Shown: positions 27,258-36,760, counted from the first letter of the stretch. The stretch is 64,000 bases of DNA from Oxynema aestuarii AP17 (GCF_012295525.1 NZ_CP051167.1:558001-622000), one strand, 5' to 3'. A program made the numbers and translations. Notes: generated by a model from the sequence alone, not told the origin.

Positions 27258-27530
27258 GGGTCAAAATTTGCGGCAACAGAAGGATCGAAATTCGGGCGAT
27301 CGCTCCTGCTATTTTGCAGATCTTCGGGCGATCTTTAACCCTCAAGCTGTCGAGCATTTCTATGGGGTGCTCGCATTCCCCGCAGGCTGCAATTGCTTGC
27401 CCATCTCAATGGGGATCTCAATGGCGAACCGCTTACCCAGTACGGGGATAAGCTTTGGCCGATCTCACTTGAAGTTGGAATTTTATATACAGTACTCGGG
27501 TGTCCGATCGGGTACGGTGCCGATCCCGCT

Positions 27531-27581
27531 ATCCCCCCAACCCCCCTTTGAAAGGGGGATTTAGGGGGATTTAGGGGGATC
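27531..27581. repeat. C/G-tract palindromic repeat (copy 2)
   Basis: ATCCCCCCAA-CCCCCC-TTTGAAA-GGGGG is followed by two further ATTTAGGGGG units. This is an intergenic copy of the repeat found inside both tnpB genes. Confidence 0.8.
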
Positions 27582-27610
27582 TAAATGTCTTGCATAGCAG
27601 AGGAAAATGC

Positions 27611-27647
27611 TATATAGCAATCCTCAATGATTGAGGATTGCTATATA
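27611..27647. repeat. Perfect inverted repeat, 17-bp arms, 3-base loop
   Basis: TATATAGCAATCCTCAA, then TGA, then the exact reverse complement. It has no adjacent U-run and no adjacent gene end, so it looks more like a small mobile palindrome (MITE or REP type) than a terminator. Confidence 0.85.
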
Positions 27648-27739
27648 ATCATTCCCTTTCAAATAAATGTCGATTCAAAACTTGCCGTGTTCGCCCGTCC
27701 TTCTGGATCGATCGCGATCGCGGCGACAGATTATTTTAA

Positions 27740-27997
27740 GCCTTTATCGATCTCGCTCTCGTCGGCGATCCTGCTGAGAAGGATCGCCCTGAATTCGACG
27801 ATTTCGGCGATCCATAGGGGAGAGACTTCGGGGAGGAAATTTCGCGGCGATCGCAATTTCCCTTCAATGGAGAACTTGTTAAAACTAAAGAAGTCATGCT
27901 ACTCGACGGTAAGGGGATTCCCGGCGTGCGAGTCCATGAAATAACACGAGCGGTTGTCATTCCGAGGGAGTGCGACGGAGTGTTCGGCGTCGGATAG
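27740..27997 (+). pseudogene. Broken gene with one in-frame TAG, unidentified
   Basis: One frame stays open for 85 codons apart from a single TAG at 27815-27817. Codon choice looks like real coding sequence in this genome. The first part reads AFIDLALVGDPAEKDRPEF then DDFGDP; after the stop come FGEEISRRSQFPF, ELVKTKEVMLLDGKGIPGVR and VHEITRAVV. It then runs into a TCATTCCGAGGGAG repeat-like sequence. I do not recognise the family. No start codon is evident, so it is probably the fragment of a decayed gene. The frame on the opposite strand over the same interval appears to be its shadow. Confidence 0.4.
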
Positions 27998-28502
27998 AGG
28001 AAAAGTAACTCAGGCGAGGAAGCATGAGAATATACTAGATTTGTTGCCGGATTGCTCTTGTTTTGCATCGGTGTGAGCCAGTCTGCCGATCTTTCCCCTG
28101 CGAATCGCTCAAAACGAGAGGGTATCGATCGCCGTATTTCACCTGTTATCGTGTTCGCCTGTTTGCGATCTCCTTCAATCGATACCCGTCGGCAATGGGA
28201 GGCCAGTCTTTGCGGGTTCGGTCTTTCTCAAAAAGGAGATGACAAAACCTGTTTAAACTTGTTTCCCCCCCCTGAAAGCCCGCAGAAAGCCGAGGAAATC
28301 GTCATTTTTTTAAGAATAGAGACAGGCGATCGAGGAGGAAGACCGACACAGTGCAATAGACCGTCAAACTTAAGGGGATTTTTATTGAAGCGATCTGTAA
28401 TTTCCAAATGTCCCGGTTAACTTTAAAATTGCCTTTATTCATGCAATTTCATCCTGTTGTTGAGAGTCTGTTCGCGCCGATCCGATCGGATCGCAATTAC
28501 CA

Positions 28503-31403
28503 ATGACCGACGAGGCACTTAAAATTCTGTTAGTGGAAGATAGCATGGCGGATGCGGAGCTGCTGGAGGAGTTTTTACTCTGTTCGAGTGAAATTTGCTT
28601 TGAACTCGTCCACGTGCGAATTCTTCAGGACGCCCTCGATCGATTGAGTCGCGAACAGTTTGATATCGTTTTGTTAGATTTATCGTTACCCGATCGCCAA
28701 GGATTGGAAACGGTCAAAGATACCCACGCCGCCGCGCCCCAATTGCCCCTGGTGGTCTTGACGGGACTCAAAGACGAAGATATGGCCTTGCAAGCGGTTC
28801 GGGCGGGGGCGCAGGACTATTTAATTAAAGGAGAGATCACCCCCGTCTTGCTGGTGCGATCGATCCGCTTTTGCTTGGAACGCACCCAACTGCTCGATCG
28901 CCTCCGCCACAGTGAAGAACGGTATGCGTTAGCGGTTCGCGGCGCCAACGATGGCATTTGGGATTGGAATTTAGAGGCGCAAACGGTCTATTTTTCGCCG
29001 CGTTGGAAATCGATGTTAGGTTACGGCGAGGACGAATTGGACGATGAGATCGCCCAGTGGTTCGATCGCGTCCACCCCGACGATTTGCCCGGCTTAAAAG
29101 CAGCGATTTCAGATCATTTAAGTGGGGAAACGGAAGATTTACAATGCGAATACCGGATTCGCGATCGCCACGGTCACTATCTGTGGATGCTGGTACGCGG
29201 TTTGGTCTTGCAAACCGAAAACGGCACCCCTTATCGGATGGCCGGATCCCAAACCGACATCACCGAACGGAAGCGATCGGAACAAGAAAAAATCGAACTG
29301 ATCGCCTCCTTACAAGAAAGCGAAACGCGCTTTCGTTCGATGGCGGATACGGCCCCTGTTTTTCTGTGGTTGAGCGACCCGGAAGGGGTCTATACCTTTT
29401 TTAACCAACCGTGGCTCAACTTTACCGGACTGAGTCTCGCCGAAGCCTTAAAGGATGGTTGGGAGGCGATCGTCCATCCGGAAGACCGAGAACGGTTTTG
29501 GCAACTGTACCACGAGGCTTACGCCCAGAGCGATCGCTTCCGGCGCAAATACCGGGTACGGCGATCGGACGGCGAGTATCGCTGGGTTCTCGATACCGGA
29601 GTGCCGCGATTTCACGAAAATGGCGAGTTTGTCGGCTATATCGGCTCGTGTATCGACATTACCGAGATCGAACAACTCCAACAAGACCTCGATCGCGAAA
29701 AAGAACTCGCTCAAGTGACTCTGCGATCGATCGGCGATGCGGTCTTGGTCACCGACGCTTTGGGGAAAGTGCAGTTGCTCAATCCCGTGGCGGAAATGCT
29801 CACCGGATGGTCGAACGAGGAGGCCCAAACACAATGTGTCGATCGCGTCTTTCAAATTATCGACGAAGCCACCCGCCAACCTCTAGCCAATCCCGCCGAT
29901 CTCGCCTTGCGTCAGGGCGAAATTGTCACCCTTTCCCAACAAGCGATCCTCGTCGATCTGCAGGGTCGGGAATATCCAATTGGCGATTCTGCCGCCCCCA
30001 TCCGCGATCGCGATGGCGCCATTGTCGGGGCGGTGCTGGTGTTTCACGACGCCACGGAACAACGCACCCGGGCCCGTCAACTTTCTTGGCAAGCCAGTCA
30101 CGATCCTCTGACCGGATTGGTCAACCGTACCGAGTTTAACTCTCGTTTGGAACGGGCGATCGAACGGGCGAAACGAGAAGGTCACCAGCACGCACTGTGC
30201 TACTTGGATCTCGATCGCTTCAAAATCGTCAACGATACTTGCGGTCACCTCGCCGGGGACGAACTGCTGCGTCAGGTCACCGGATTATTAGAGACCCGGG
30301 TTCGCAAAACCGATACCCTGGCCCGCTTGGGGGGCGACGAGTTCGGTTTGTTACTTTACGATTGTTGCGTCAAACGCGCCCTGGAAATAGCCGACGACTT
30401 ACGCAAGACGATCGAACATTTTCGGTTTGCATGGCACGACAAAATTTTTAGTATTGGTGCGAGTATTGGGGTGGTGACGATCGACGATCGCAGCGATCGC
30501 GCTTCGTCGGTGTTAAAAGCGGCAGATGCTGCCTGTTATACGGCTAAAAACGAAGGACGCAATCGGGTCCATCTTTATCAGTTTGGAGAAACGTCCGATC
30601 GCGATGAAGGCACCGAAACCCAGTGGTTTTCGAGGATTGTCAACGCCATCGACGGCGATCGCTTTCGTCTTTACGTGCAGGAAATTGTCCCGTTAATGTC
30701 TACGGAAAATGTGCGGCAGCCCTATTACGAAATCCTCTTGCGGATGGTGGACGAACGCGATCGCTCGATTCCCCCGATGGCTTTTATTCCGGCGGCGGAA
30801 CGTTACAATTTAATGCCCGAGGTCGATCGCTGGGTCATTCGCACTTTGTTTGCTTGTTTGGCCGACCCACAAAGCCCGATCGCCCGGGGTTCGGCGGGAG
30901 AAATGCCGCTTTATTCGATTAATGTATCTTCTGCGAGTGTCGATGACGACGATTTTATCGGCTTTCTGCAAGAGATGTTCCGCCGCTACCCGATCGCCCC
31001 TGATTCGATCTGTTTCGAGTTGACGGAAACGACGACCTTAACGCACATGGCCCAAACGATCGCCCTGACTCGGTTTCTCAAACAGATCGGCTGTCACTTC
31101 GCGATCGATAATTTTGGCAGTAGTATTTCTTCGCTGAGTTATCTTAAGTATTTACCGATCGACTATCTTAAAATTGACGGCAATTTTATTAAAAATATTT
31201 CCGATCCCCTCAGTTTTTCCATTGTCGAGGCGATCGTCCGCTTGGGACAAGTGATGGGGATTCAAACGATCGCCCAGCTCGTCGAAACTCCCCATATTCT
31301 CGAAAAACTCGAAGTGATTGGGGTCAACTACGTGCAAGGTTATCAGATTGCTACACCGCGTCCGGCGATCGCTAATGTGGAGGGAGTGGGGCGTCGGGAG
31401 TAG
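28503..31403 (+). CDS. REC-PAS3-GGDEF-EAL cyclic-di-GMP protein
   Basis: A protein of 966 residues. REC is 1-125, with D59 as phosphoacceptor in LLDLSLP. Three PAS units follow (about 140-255, 270-390 and 400-520). GGDEF spans about 530-690, with an intact GGDEF at 610-614 and an RxxD inhibitory site at 601-604 (RKTD). EAL spans about 705-955. In EAL, E743, N807, E839, D869, D892, E928 and Q945 are in place, but the metal-site pair DD reads DN (N870), and loop 6 reads FGSSISS instead of FGxGYSS. This predicts an active cyclase and a weak or regulatory phosphodiesterase. It is cytoplasmic and probably receives phosphate from an unlinked kinase. The ATG at 28503 fits the REC start. Confidence 0.88.
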   Translation: MTDEALKILLVEDSMADAELLEEFLLCSSEICFELVHVRILQDALDRLSREQFDIVLLDLSLPDRQGLETVKDTHAAAPQLPLVVLTGLKDEDMALQAVRAGAQDYLIKGEITPVLLVRSIRFCLERTQLLDRLRHSEERYALAVRGANDGIWDWNLEAQTVYFSPRWKSMLGYGEDELDDEIAQWFDRVHPDDLPGLKAAISDHLSGETEDLQCEYRIRDRHGHYLWMLVRGLVLQTENGTPYRMAGSQTDITERKRSEQEKIELIASLQESETRFRSMADTAPVFLWLSDPEGVYTFFNQPWLNFTGLSLAEALKDGWEAIVHPEDRERFWQLYHEAYAQSDRFRRKYRVRRSDGEYRWVLDTGVPRFHENGEFVGYIGSCIDITEIEQLQQDLDREKELAQVTLRSIGDAVLVTDALGKVQLLNPVAEMLTGWSNEEAQTQCVDRVFQIIDEATRQPLANPADLALRQGEIVTLSQQAILVDLQGREYPIGDSAAPIRDRDGAIVGAVLVFHDATEQRTRARQLSWQASHDPLTGLVNRTEFNSRLERAIERAKREGHQHALCYLDLDRFKIVNDTCGHLAGDELLRQVTGLLETRVRKTDTLARLGGDEFGLLLYDCCVKRALEIADDLRKTIEHFRFAWHDKIFSIGASIGVVTIDDRSDRASSVLKAADAACYTAKNEGRNRVHLYQFGETSDRDEGTETQWFSRIVNAIDGDRFRLYVQEIVPLMSTENVRQPYYEILLRMVDERDRSIPPMAFIPAAERYNLMPEVDRWVIRTLFACLADPQSPIARGSAGEMPLYSINVSSASVDDDDFIGFLQEMFRRYPIAPDSICFELTETTTLTHMAQTIALTRFLKQIGCHFAIDNFGSSISSLSYLKYLPIDYLKIDGNFIKNISDPLSFSIVEAIVRLGQVMGIQTIAQLVETPHILEKLEVIGVNYVQGYQIATPRPAIANVEGVGRRE

Positions 31404-31681
31404 GGCGTCGGGAGTCTGTCGATCCCGTTGGCGAAACGACGCCGGACGCGTTTCTGCCGCTCCTTCACTCTCTCCCCCGTTTTACTCTTCTTATGCCAAC
31501 CCATAAGAAAATTAATTAAAATTTACGATTAAAATATGTAACAATCTGTAAAGAAAAGGAATTAGAGAATTTGTTTTTGTCAACCCGCGTTGCCAAGGGG
31601 AGCCGGGAAAAAATCTGGAAAATCTGCCCTCAACAAATAACTAAATATTCAACGTTCGTTCAAGCATAGGAGAAATAGCGG

Positions 31682-33409
31682 ATGGTAGCCCTCACCGATC
31701 GCGCTCAACCGCGCTTAACCTTAGAAACTCGGGAGATTGCCCGAGATACGACCACGATCCGATCGCTCGACTGGGACCGCGATCGCTTCGACATCGAATT
31801 TGGCTTGCAAAACGGAACCACCTACAACTCGTTCATCATCCGAGGGGAAAAAACGGCCCTGGTCGATACCTCCCACGCCAAATTCCGCGATCGCTACCTC
31901 GAAGTGTTACGCCAGCACATCGATCCGAGTGAAATCGACTACCTGATTATCAGCCACACCGAACCAGATCACAGTGGCTTAGTCAAAGATATTTTGGCGA
32001 TCGCGCCGCAGATTACCGTCGTCGGCGCCAAAGTCGCGATCCAATTCTTAGAAAACCTCGTCCACACCCCTTTTGAACGGCAAATCGTCAAAAGTGGCGA
32101 CGAACTCGACCTCGGGAACGAACATGTCCTCGAATTTGTCAGCGCGCCCAACTTGCACTGGCCCGATACGATTTTTACCTACGATCGCGGTACCCAAACC
32201 CTGTTTACCTGCGATGCGTTCGGAATGCACTACTGTTCCGACGCCACTTACGACGAAGACCTCAGCGCGATCGAAGCCGATTACCGCTTTTACTACGAAT
32301 GCTTGATGGCGCCCAACGCGCGATCGGTCCTCTCCGCCCTCAAACGGATGGACAAACTCGGTGAGATCGGCACGATCGCCACCGGACACGGGCCGTTGCT
32401 GCGCTACAACATCGGCGAACTGACCGGACGCTATAAAGAGTGGAGTCAGGCGCAAGCGAAAGCAGAAACCACCGTCGCGGTCTTCTACTTCTCCGATTAC
32501 GGGTACAGCGATCGCCTCAGCCAAGCGATCGCCCACGGGATTACCAAAACCGGGGTCAACGTCGAAATGATGGATCTCAAATCCGCCGACAGCCACGAAG
32601 TACGCGAACTCGTCGGTCTGGCGACGGGAATCGCGATCGCCTCGCCGCCGATTTCCGGACCCGGGGCGGATATTGCCGAAACGGCGATCGGAACCATTTT
32701 AGCCAGCGCCCACGACAAACAGGCGATCGGACTGCTCGAATCCGGCGGGGGGAACGACCAATCGATCTACCCCCTCAGCGTCAAATTCAAAGAATTGGGC
32801 TTAAAACAAGCTTTTCCGCCGATTCGGATCGAACAAACCCCGAACGAAGCGACGTACAAACAGTGCGACGAAGCGGGAACCGACATGGGGCAGTTGCTGA
32901 GTATCAAGAAGACCATCAAACAGATGAAGTCTCTCGATAGCGATGTCGATAAAGCCCTCGGACGAATTAGCGGCGGACTTTATATTATTACGGCGAAAAA
33001 AGGGGACGTTGCCAGTGCCATGTTGGCATCGTGGGTGACTCAGGCGAGTTTTGAACCCCTCGGAATCACGATCGCCGTCGCCAAAGACCGGGCGATCGAA
33101 GCCTTAATGCAAGTCGGCGATACCTTCGTTCTCAATATTCTCGAAGAGAACAAGTACCAAAACTTGATGAAGCATTTTCTCAAACGCTTCCCCCCCGGCG
33201 CCGATCGCTTTGAAGGGGTCAAAACTCAGCAGGCGCAAAACAACAGCCCCATTTTAAGCGAAGCCCTCGCCTATCTCGAATGCGAAGTGGTCAGCCGGAT
33301 GGAATGTAGCGACCACTGGATCGTCTACAGCAAAGTCGATGCGGGACGGGTCTCGAATAGCGAAGCGATGACCGCCGTTCACCATCGCAAAGTGGGCAAT
33401 CACTATTAA
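31682..33409 (+). CDS. flv3: Flavodiiron protein Flv3-type, canonical diiron site
   Basis: A protein of 575 residues with the three-module cyanobacterial plan: a metallo-beta-lactamase-like diiron domain (about 30-250), a flavodoxin-like domain (about 262-405) and a flavin-reductase-like domain (about 425-575). All diiron ligands are present: HTEPDH, then the His in NLHWPD, the Asp in TCDAFGMH, and the His in TGHGPLLR. Flv1/Flv3 pass electrons from photosystem I to O2 and form water without reactive oxygen, which protects PSI under fluctuating light. The complete site marks this as the Flv3 (or Flv4) type. Next to the noncanonical partner, and with no gene between them, Flv3 is preferred. AGGAGA eight bases before the ATG is a good ribosome site. 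Confidence 0.88.
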   Translation: MVALTDRAQPRLTLETREIARDTTTIRSLDWDRDRFDIEFGLQNGTTYNSFIIRGEKTALVDTSHAKFRDRYLEVLRQHIDPSEIDYLIISHTEPDHSGLVKDILAIAPQITVVGAKVAIQFLENLVHTPFERQIVKSGDELDLGNEHVLEFVSAPNLHWPDTIFTYDRGTQTLFTCDAFGMHYCSDATYDEDLSAIEADYRFYYECLMAPNARSVLSALKRMDKLGEIGTIATGHGPLLRYNIGELTGRYKEWSQAQAKAETTVAVFYFSDYGYSDRLSQAIAHGITKTGVNVEMMDLKSADSHEVRELVGLATGIAIASPPISGPGADIAETAIGTILASAHDKQAIGLLESGGGNDQSIYPLSVKFKELGLKQAFPPIRIEQTPNEATYKQCDEAGTDMGQLLSIKKTIKQMKSLDSDVDKALGRISGGLYIITAKKGDVASAMLASWVTQASFEPLGITIAVAKDRAIEALMQVGDTFVLNILEENKYQNLMKHFLKRFPPGADRFEGVKTQQAQNNSPILSEALAYLECEVVSRMECSDHWIVYSKVDAGRVSNSEAMTAVHHRKVGNHY

Positions 33410-33455
33410 GATCGACCCAGTCTGTGAGACGGGGATGGGACTGAGACCCCTGTAG

Positions 33456-33474
33456 GGCAGGCATCTTGCCTGCC
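33456..33474. repeat. Small palindrome GGCAGGC-ATCTT-GCCTGCC after flv3
   Basis: A seven-bp stem lies 47 bp after the flv3 stop. It belongs to the recurrent GGCAAGATGCC-core group also at 35262, 37686 and 48705. It may attenuate read-through into flv1. There is no U-run. Confidence 0.6.
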
Positions 33475-33490
33475 AATTCCTAATTCCCTC

Positions 33491-33523
33491 AATCTAAAAT
33501 CTAAAATCTAAAATCTAAAATCT
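33491..33523. repeat. Heptamer array (ATCTAAA)n just before flv1
   Basis: Between four and five copies of a seven-base unit end three bases before the flv1 ATG. The array therefore occupies the place of the Shine-Dalgarno sequence, which is not otherwise visible. Confidence 0.75.
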
Positions 33524-33526
33524 CCC

Positions 33527-35260
33527 ATGTTAGAGACACCGATAAAAAAACGAGACGTTCAACTGATTACGATCGCCCCAGAAACGCGAGTGTTGCGATC
33601 GCGGACCTGGGATCGGCTCAAATTCGAGATCGAATATTCCCTCCAACGGGGAACGACCGCCAATTCCTTCATTCTCGAAGCCGATAAACTTGCCCTGATC
33701 GACCCCCCGGGAGAATCGTTTACCGAGAACTATCTCGACGCCCTCAGTCAGCGACTCGACCTCGGGGCGATCGATTATGTCATTCTCGGACATTTCAACG
33801 CCAATCGCGGCGCTACCCTGAAAGTCTTACTCGATCGCGCGCCGCAAATTACCTTTGTCTGTTCCAATCCGGCGGCGTTGAGTTTGCGTCAATTCTTCGA
33901 GGGGCGATCGCTCGATATTATCGTCGTTCGCGGCGAAGATACCCTCGATCTCGGCAAAGGTCACCAATTGCAGTTTCTGCCCCTTCCCACCCCACGCTGG
34001 CCCGACGAACTGTTTACCTACGATCCACTCACTAAAATTCTCTATACCGATAAGTTTTTTAGCGCCCACGTTTGCGGCGAACAAATTCTCGATGAGGGCT
34101 GGTCTATCTACAGCGAAGACCGTCGCTTTTATTACGACTGTCTCCACGCCGCCCAAAGTAAACCCGTTCTCGGCGTCCTCGATAAAATTGCCGAATTACC
34201 CGAGATTAAACTCTACGCCACCGGACACGGTCCCCTCGTCCGCTACGGGATGACCGAACTGACGGGGTTATATCGTAAGTGGTCCGAGGAACAGAGTAAG
34301 AAAGAGTTTAATGTTGCCTTATTGTACGCTTCCGCTTACGGCAATACGGCCACGATCGCCAATGCGATCTCCCGAGGACTGACCCGGGCGGGAATTGCCG
34401 TCGAAACCATCAATTGCGAACACGCCCAACCCGCCGAGATTCAAGCCGCCGTCGAGAAATGCGACGGTTTTATCATCGGTTCGCCGACCTTGGGCGGACA
34501 TCCCCCCACCCAAATCCAAACGGCGTTGGGGGTGGTGCTCAATAGTGCTTCTAAAAATAAATTAGCTGGAGTTTTTGGGTCGTTCGGTTGGAGTGGCGAG
34601 GCGATCGATTTACTCGAAACGAAGTTAAAAGATGCCGGATATAAATTCGGTTTTGAACCGATCCGGGTCAAGTTTAAACCCACCGACGTCACGGTACAAG
34701 AATGCGAAGAAGCAGGCGTCGATTTCGCTCAATTTCTGCGTAAAGCCCAGAAACGCCGGACGCCGAAATCCTCTGTCGCTGCAACCCAGAGCGATCGCAC
34801 CGCCCAAGCCGTCGGTCGCATCGTCGGTTCCCTATGTGTGATGTCCGTCAAGCGGGGCAATGTTATCAGTGGGATGTTGGCGTCTTGGGTGTCCCAAGCC
34901 ACCTTTAACCCCCCGGGTTTAACCGTTTCTGTCGCCAAAGATCGGGCGTTGGAATCGTTAGCCCACAAGGGAGATCGGTTCGTCCTCAACATTCTCTCCG
35001 AGGACAAGAAACAAGTGCAGAAACAGTTTATGAAACGTTTCGCCCCCGGCGAGGATCGATTTGCTGGGTTAGAAATTGAAGAAGCGAATAACGGCTGTCC
35101 GGTGTTGGTGGATGCTTTAGCATATTTGGAATGCGTCGTCGAGAACCGCATGGAATGTGGCGATCACTGGGTGATTTACGCCCGAGTTGACAATGGTAAA
35201 GTCCTCGATCCGAATGGGGTGACGGCGGTGCATCATCGGAAAACGGGAAGTTATTATTAG
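33527..35260 (+). CDS. flv1: Flavodiiron protein Flv1-type, noncanonical metal site
   Basis: A protein of 577 residues with the same three modules as its upstream neighbour. The diiron ligands are mostly replaced: GHFNANRG stands where HxExDH is expected, the His of the HWPD motif is Arg (TPRWPDE), and the Asp of CDAF is Lys (TDKFF). Only the last His (TGHGPLVR) stays. Loss of ligands with basic replacements is the known signature of Flv1/Flv2, which work as partners of Flv3/Flv4. The flavodoxin domain (ASAYGNTATIANAISRG) and the flavin-reductase domain (FAPGEDRFAGLE) look intact. It lies 117 bp after flv3. Co-transcription is likely, although a palindrome and a heptamer array separate the genes. 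A strong hairpin follows the stop. Confidence 0.87.
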   Translation: MLETPIKKRDVQLITIAPETRVLRSRTWDRLKFEIEYSLQRGTTANSFILEADKLALIDPPGESFTENYLDALSQRLDLGAIDYVILGHFNANRGATLKVLLDRAPQITFVCSNPAALSLRQFFEGRSLDIIVVRGEDTLDLGKGHQLQFLPLPTPRWPDELFTYDPLTKILYTDKFFSAHVCGEQILDEGWSIYSEDRRFYYDCLHAAQSKPVLGVLDKIAELPEIKLYATGHGPLVRYGMTELTGLYRKWSEEQSKKEFNVALLYASAYGNTATIANAISRGLTRAGIAVETINCEHAQPAEIQAAVEKCDGFIIGSPTLGGHPPTQIQTALGVVLNSASKNKLAGVFGSFGWSGEAIDLLETKLKDAGYKFGFEPIRVKFKPTDVTVQECEEAGVDFAQFLRKAQKRRTPKSSVAATQSDRTAQAVGRIVGSLCVMSVKRGNVISGMLASWVSQATFNPPGLTVSVAKDRALESLAHKGDRFVLNILSEDKKQVQKQFMKRFAPGEDRFAGLEIEEANNGCPVLVDALAYLECVVENRMECGDHWVIYARVDNGKVLDPNGVTAVHHRKTGSYY

Positions 35261-35261
35261 T

Positions 35262-35300
35262 CCCAAAGGCGGGCAAGATATCCAAATGCCCGCCTTTGGG
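35262..35300 (+). terminator. Hairpin terminator after flv1
   Basis: A 14-bp stem (CCCAAAGGCGGGCA and its complement) with an 11-base loop begins one base after the flv1 stop. No U-run follows, as is usual in cyanobacteria. Its core also belongs to the recurrent GGCGGGCA palindrome group. Confidence 0.65.
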
Positions 35301-35527
35301 GGAAACTCCAAGCCTCAATCTAAAACTGTTTAAAAGTTAGACGGTAAGAGACTGTTTATAAAATAAACATAAAATAAACATTAATAGCCCTGTTTGAGAG
35401 GGGGCGATCGCCGCAGTTCCCCCTACCAGTCGGGTAAAGGCAAGATTCAGCCCAAGAATCCTCGCCGATTGAGGACGGACAATGTCAACGGGGAATGTCA
35501 AATGTCAAAGGCAATTGTTCGATTTTC

Positions 35528-36760
35528 CTAGACTTTTTCTTTGGCGGGAGGGGTGACACCGCGCTGATTTAAGGTGGCGTCTAATTCTTCCAAAAATTCA
35601 AAATCTTCTAGAGGAAGTTTGACGCGGGCTAGGGTCGGATCGACGATGTAAGGATTCTTTTTTAAGAAAGAAAACGCTTGTTTGAATTGGTTGGGGGTTG
35701 CCGAAATGGGGGCAGTAAAATGACAGGGAATAATTTGTTGAAATTGCCAGGAGGCGACGCGATCGACCCAGGCGAGGGTGGCTTGAGGATCGCGATTTAA
35801 AATGAGGGTTTGTAGGATCGGGGCGACGAATAAATATTGATGGTTTAAGGCATTAAAAGATTGCTGCCAATGGGGTTTCCATCGGAATGGGAATAAACCG
35901 AAATAAGCTTTTCTGGAGCGATCGCGCGCCTGGGATGCCTCGCGGAATGCCCGACCCCAGGGAATCACATCTAAGGCACTCGGTTGGAAGTATAACGCAA
36001 ATAGACAAATGCGCTGCCAGCCTTTGCGACGATTGGCGTCGGTGTCTTCTATCTCGTCAAGGGTGGTGTCGCGGGCGTGGAAGAGTAAGGGATAGGGGTC
36101 TTCTTGAAGGACGGCGGGCGGGTCTTGGGGGACGGAAACGATCGCGTCGGTCAGTAATAAAGTGCGAGTGCGGCGATGAAACAAGGCGACTTCGGTAAAT
36201 TTGCCCAAGCCGAGGGAAATTGGGCCGAGGATGGCGTAGTCGAACTCGTCGGCGAAGGGAGTTTGCGAACTTTCGGCGGGTAGATCTTCGGTGCGATCGC
36301 CGGGAAAGCCTAACCAAGTGAGCGGCAAATTGAGGGGATAACTCCACTGACCGGGGGCGACGAACACTCGCGCTTGGGGGAAACGGCGCGCGAACGGACC
36401 GATAAAGACTTTATGCTCCAACCCGGATCCCGTGGGGAGGATAATATACTTGACCTCGCCGTGTTGGGCGACGAGTTCGTTGAGGAGTCGCAAACATTCC
36501 CGGGTGGGGGCGACGGGGGCGTAGACGAGTAAACCGCCGCTTTCGAGGCGAACGACGGTCATGCGGATGGGGACGACGACATATAAGATTCCTTGGAATT
36601 GATCGAAGGTCCAGATCGTGTTTTTGACGACTTCTTGACGCAGGGTTCGGCGCTGTCCGTAGGGATAGAGGGGAAAAATCGGCCAGAAGGGCCAGGCGCG
36701 ATCGCGCCGAAAGGACAAACGGTTGTCAGTAGGGGGCCAGTTTAGGGGAGGGGTCGCCAT
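35528..36760 (-). CDS. DUF4336 family protein
   Basis: A protein of 410 residues. DUF4336 proteins are related to the metallo-beta-lactamase fold and occur in cyanobacteria and plants. Recognisable segments are the N-terminal WPFWPIFPLYPYGQRRTLR, the strand VVVPIRMTVVRLESGGLLVY, the stretch YIILPTGSGLEHKVFIGPFA, LLLTDAIVSVP, and IIPCHFTAPI near the C-terminus. The usual HxHxDH zinc motif is reduced (TGSGLEHK), so metal hydrolysis is uncertain. The role in the cell is unknown. The nearest gene on the same strand is the small secreted protein about 100 bp upstream. Confidence 0.75.
   Translation of the reverse strand: MATPPLNWPPTDNRLSFRRDRAWPFWPIFPLYPYGQRRTLRQEVVKNTIWTFDQFQGILYVVVPIRMTVVRLESGGLLVYAPVAPTRECLRLLNELVAQHGEVKYIILPTGSGLEHKVFIGPFARRFPQARVFVAPGQWSYPLNLPLTWLGFPGDRTEDLPAESSQTPFADEFDYAILGPISLGLGKFTEVALFHRRTRTLLLTDAIVSVPQDPPAVLQEDPYPLLFHARDTTLDEIEDTDANRRKGWQRICLFALYFQPSALDVIPWGRAFREASQARDRSRKAYFGLFPFRWKPHWQQSFNALNHQYLFVAPILQTLILNRDPQATLAWVDRVASWQFQQIIPCHFTAPISATPNQFKQAFSFLKKNPYIVDPTLARVKLPLEDFEFLEELDATLNQRGVTPPAKEKV

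Larger units (their letters stand above)
27258..28502. other. Repeat-rich region with gene debris
   Basis: A stretch of 1245 bp without an intact gene. It holds a C/G-tract repeat (27531), a perfect 17-bp palindrome (27611) and a broken coding stretch (27740). The last 200 bp should contain the promoter of the REC-GGDEF-EAL gene. Such a concentration of debris suggests a site of repeated insertion and decay. Confidence 0.5.

Noticed and set aside
27736..28068. A 110-codon minus-strand frame in the debris region
   Set aside because: It is Ser/Pro/Thr-rich and antisense to a plus-strand stretch with better codon use; it appears to be the shadow.
31682..35260. Assignment of the flavodiiron pair as Flv4/Flv2
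   Set aside because: The flv4-flv2 operon normally has a small gene between the two (sll0218 type), which is absent here. The choice of Flv3/Flv1 stays an inference.
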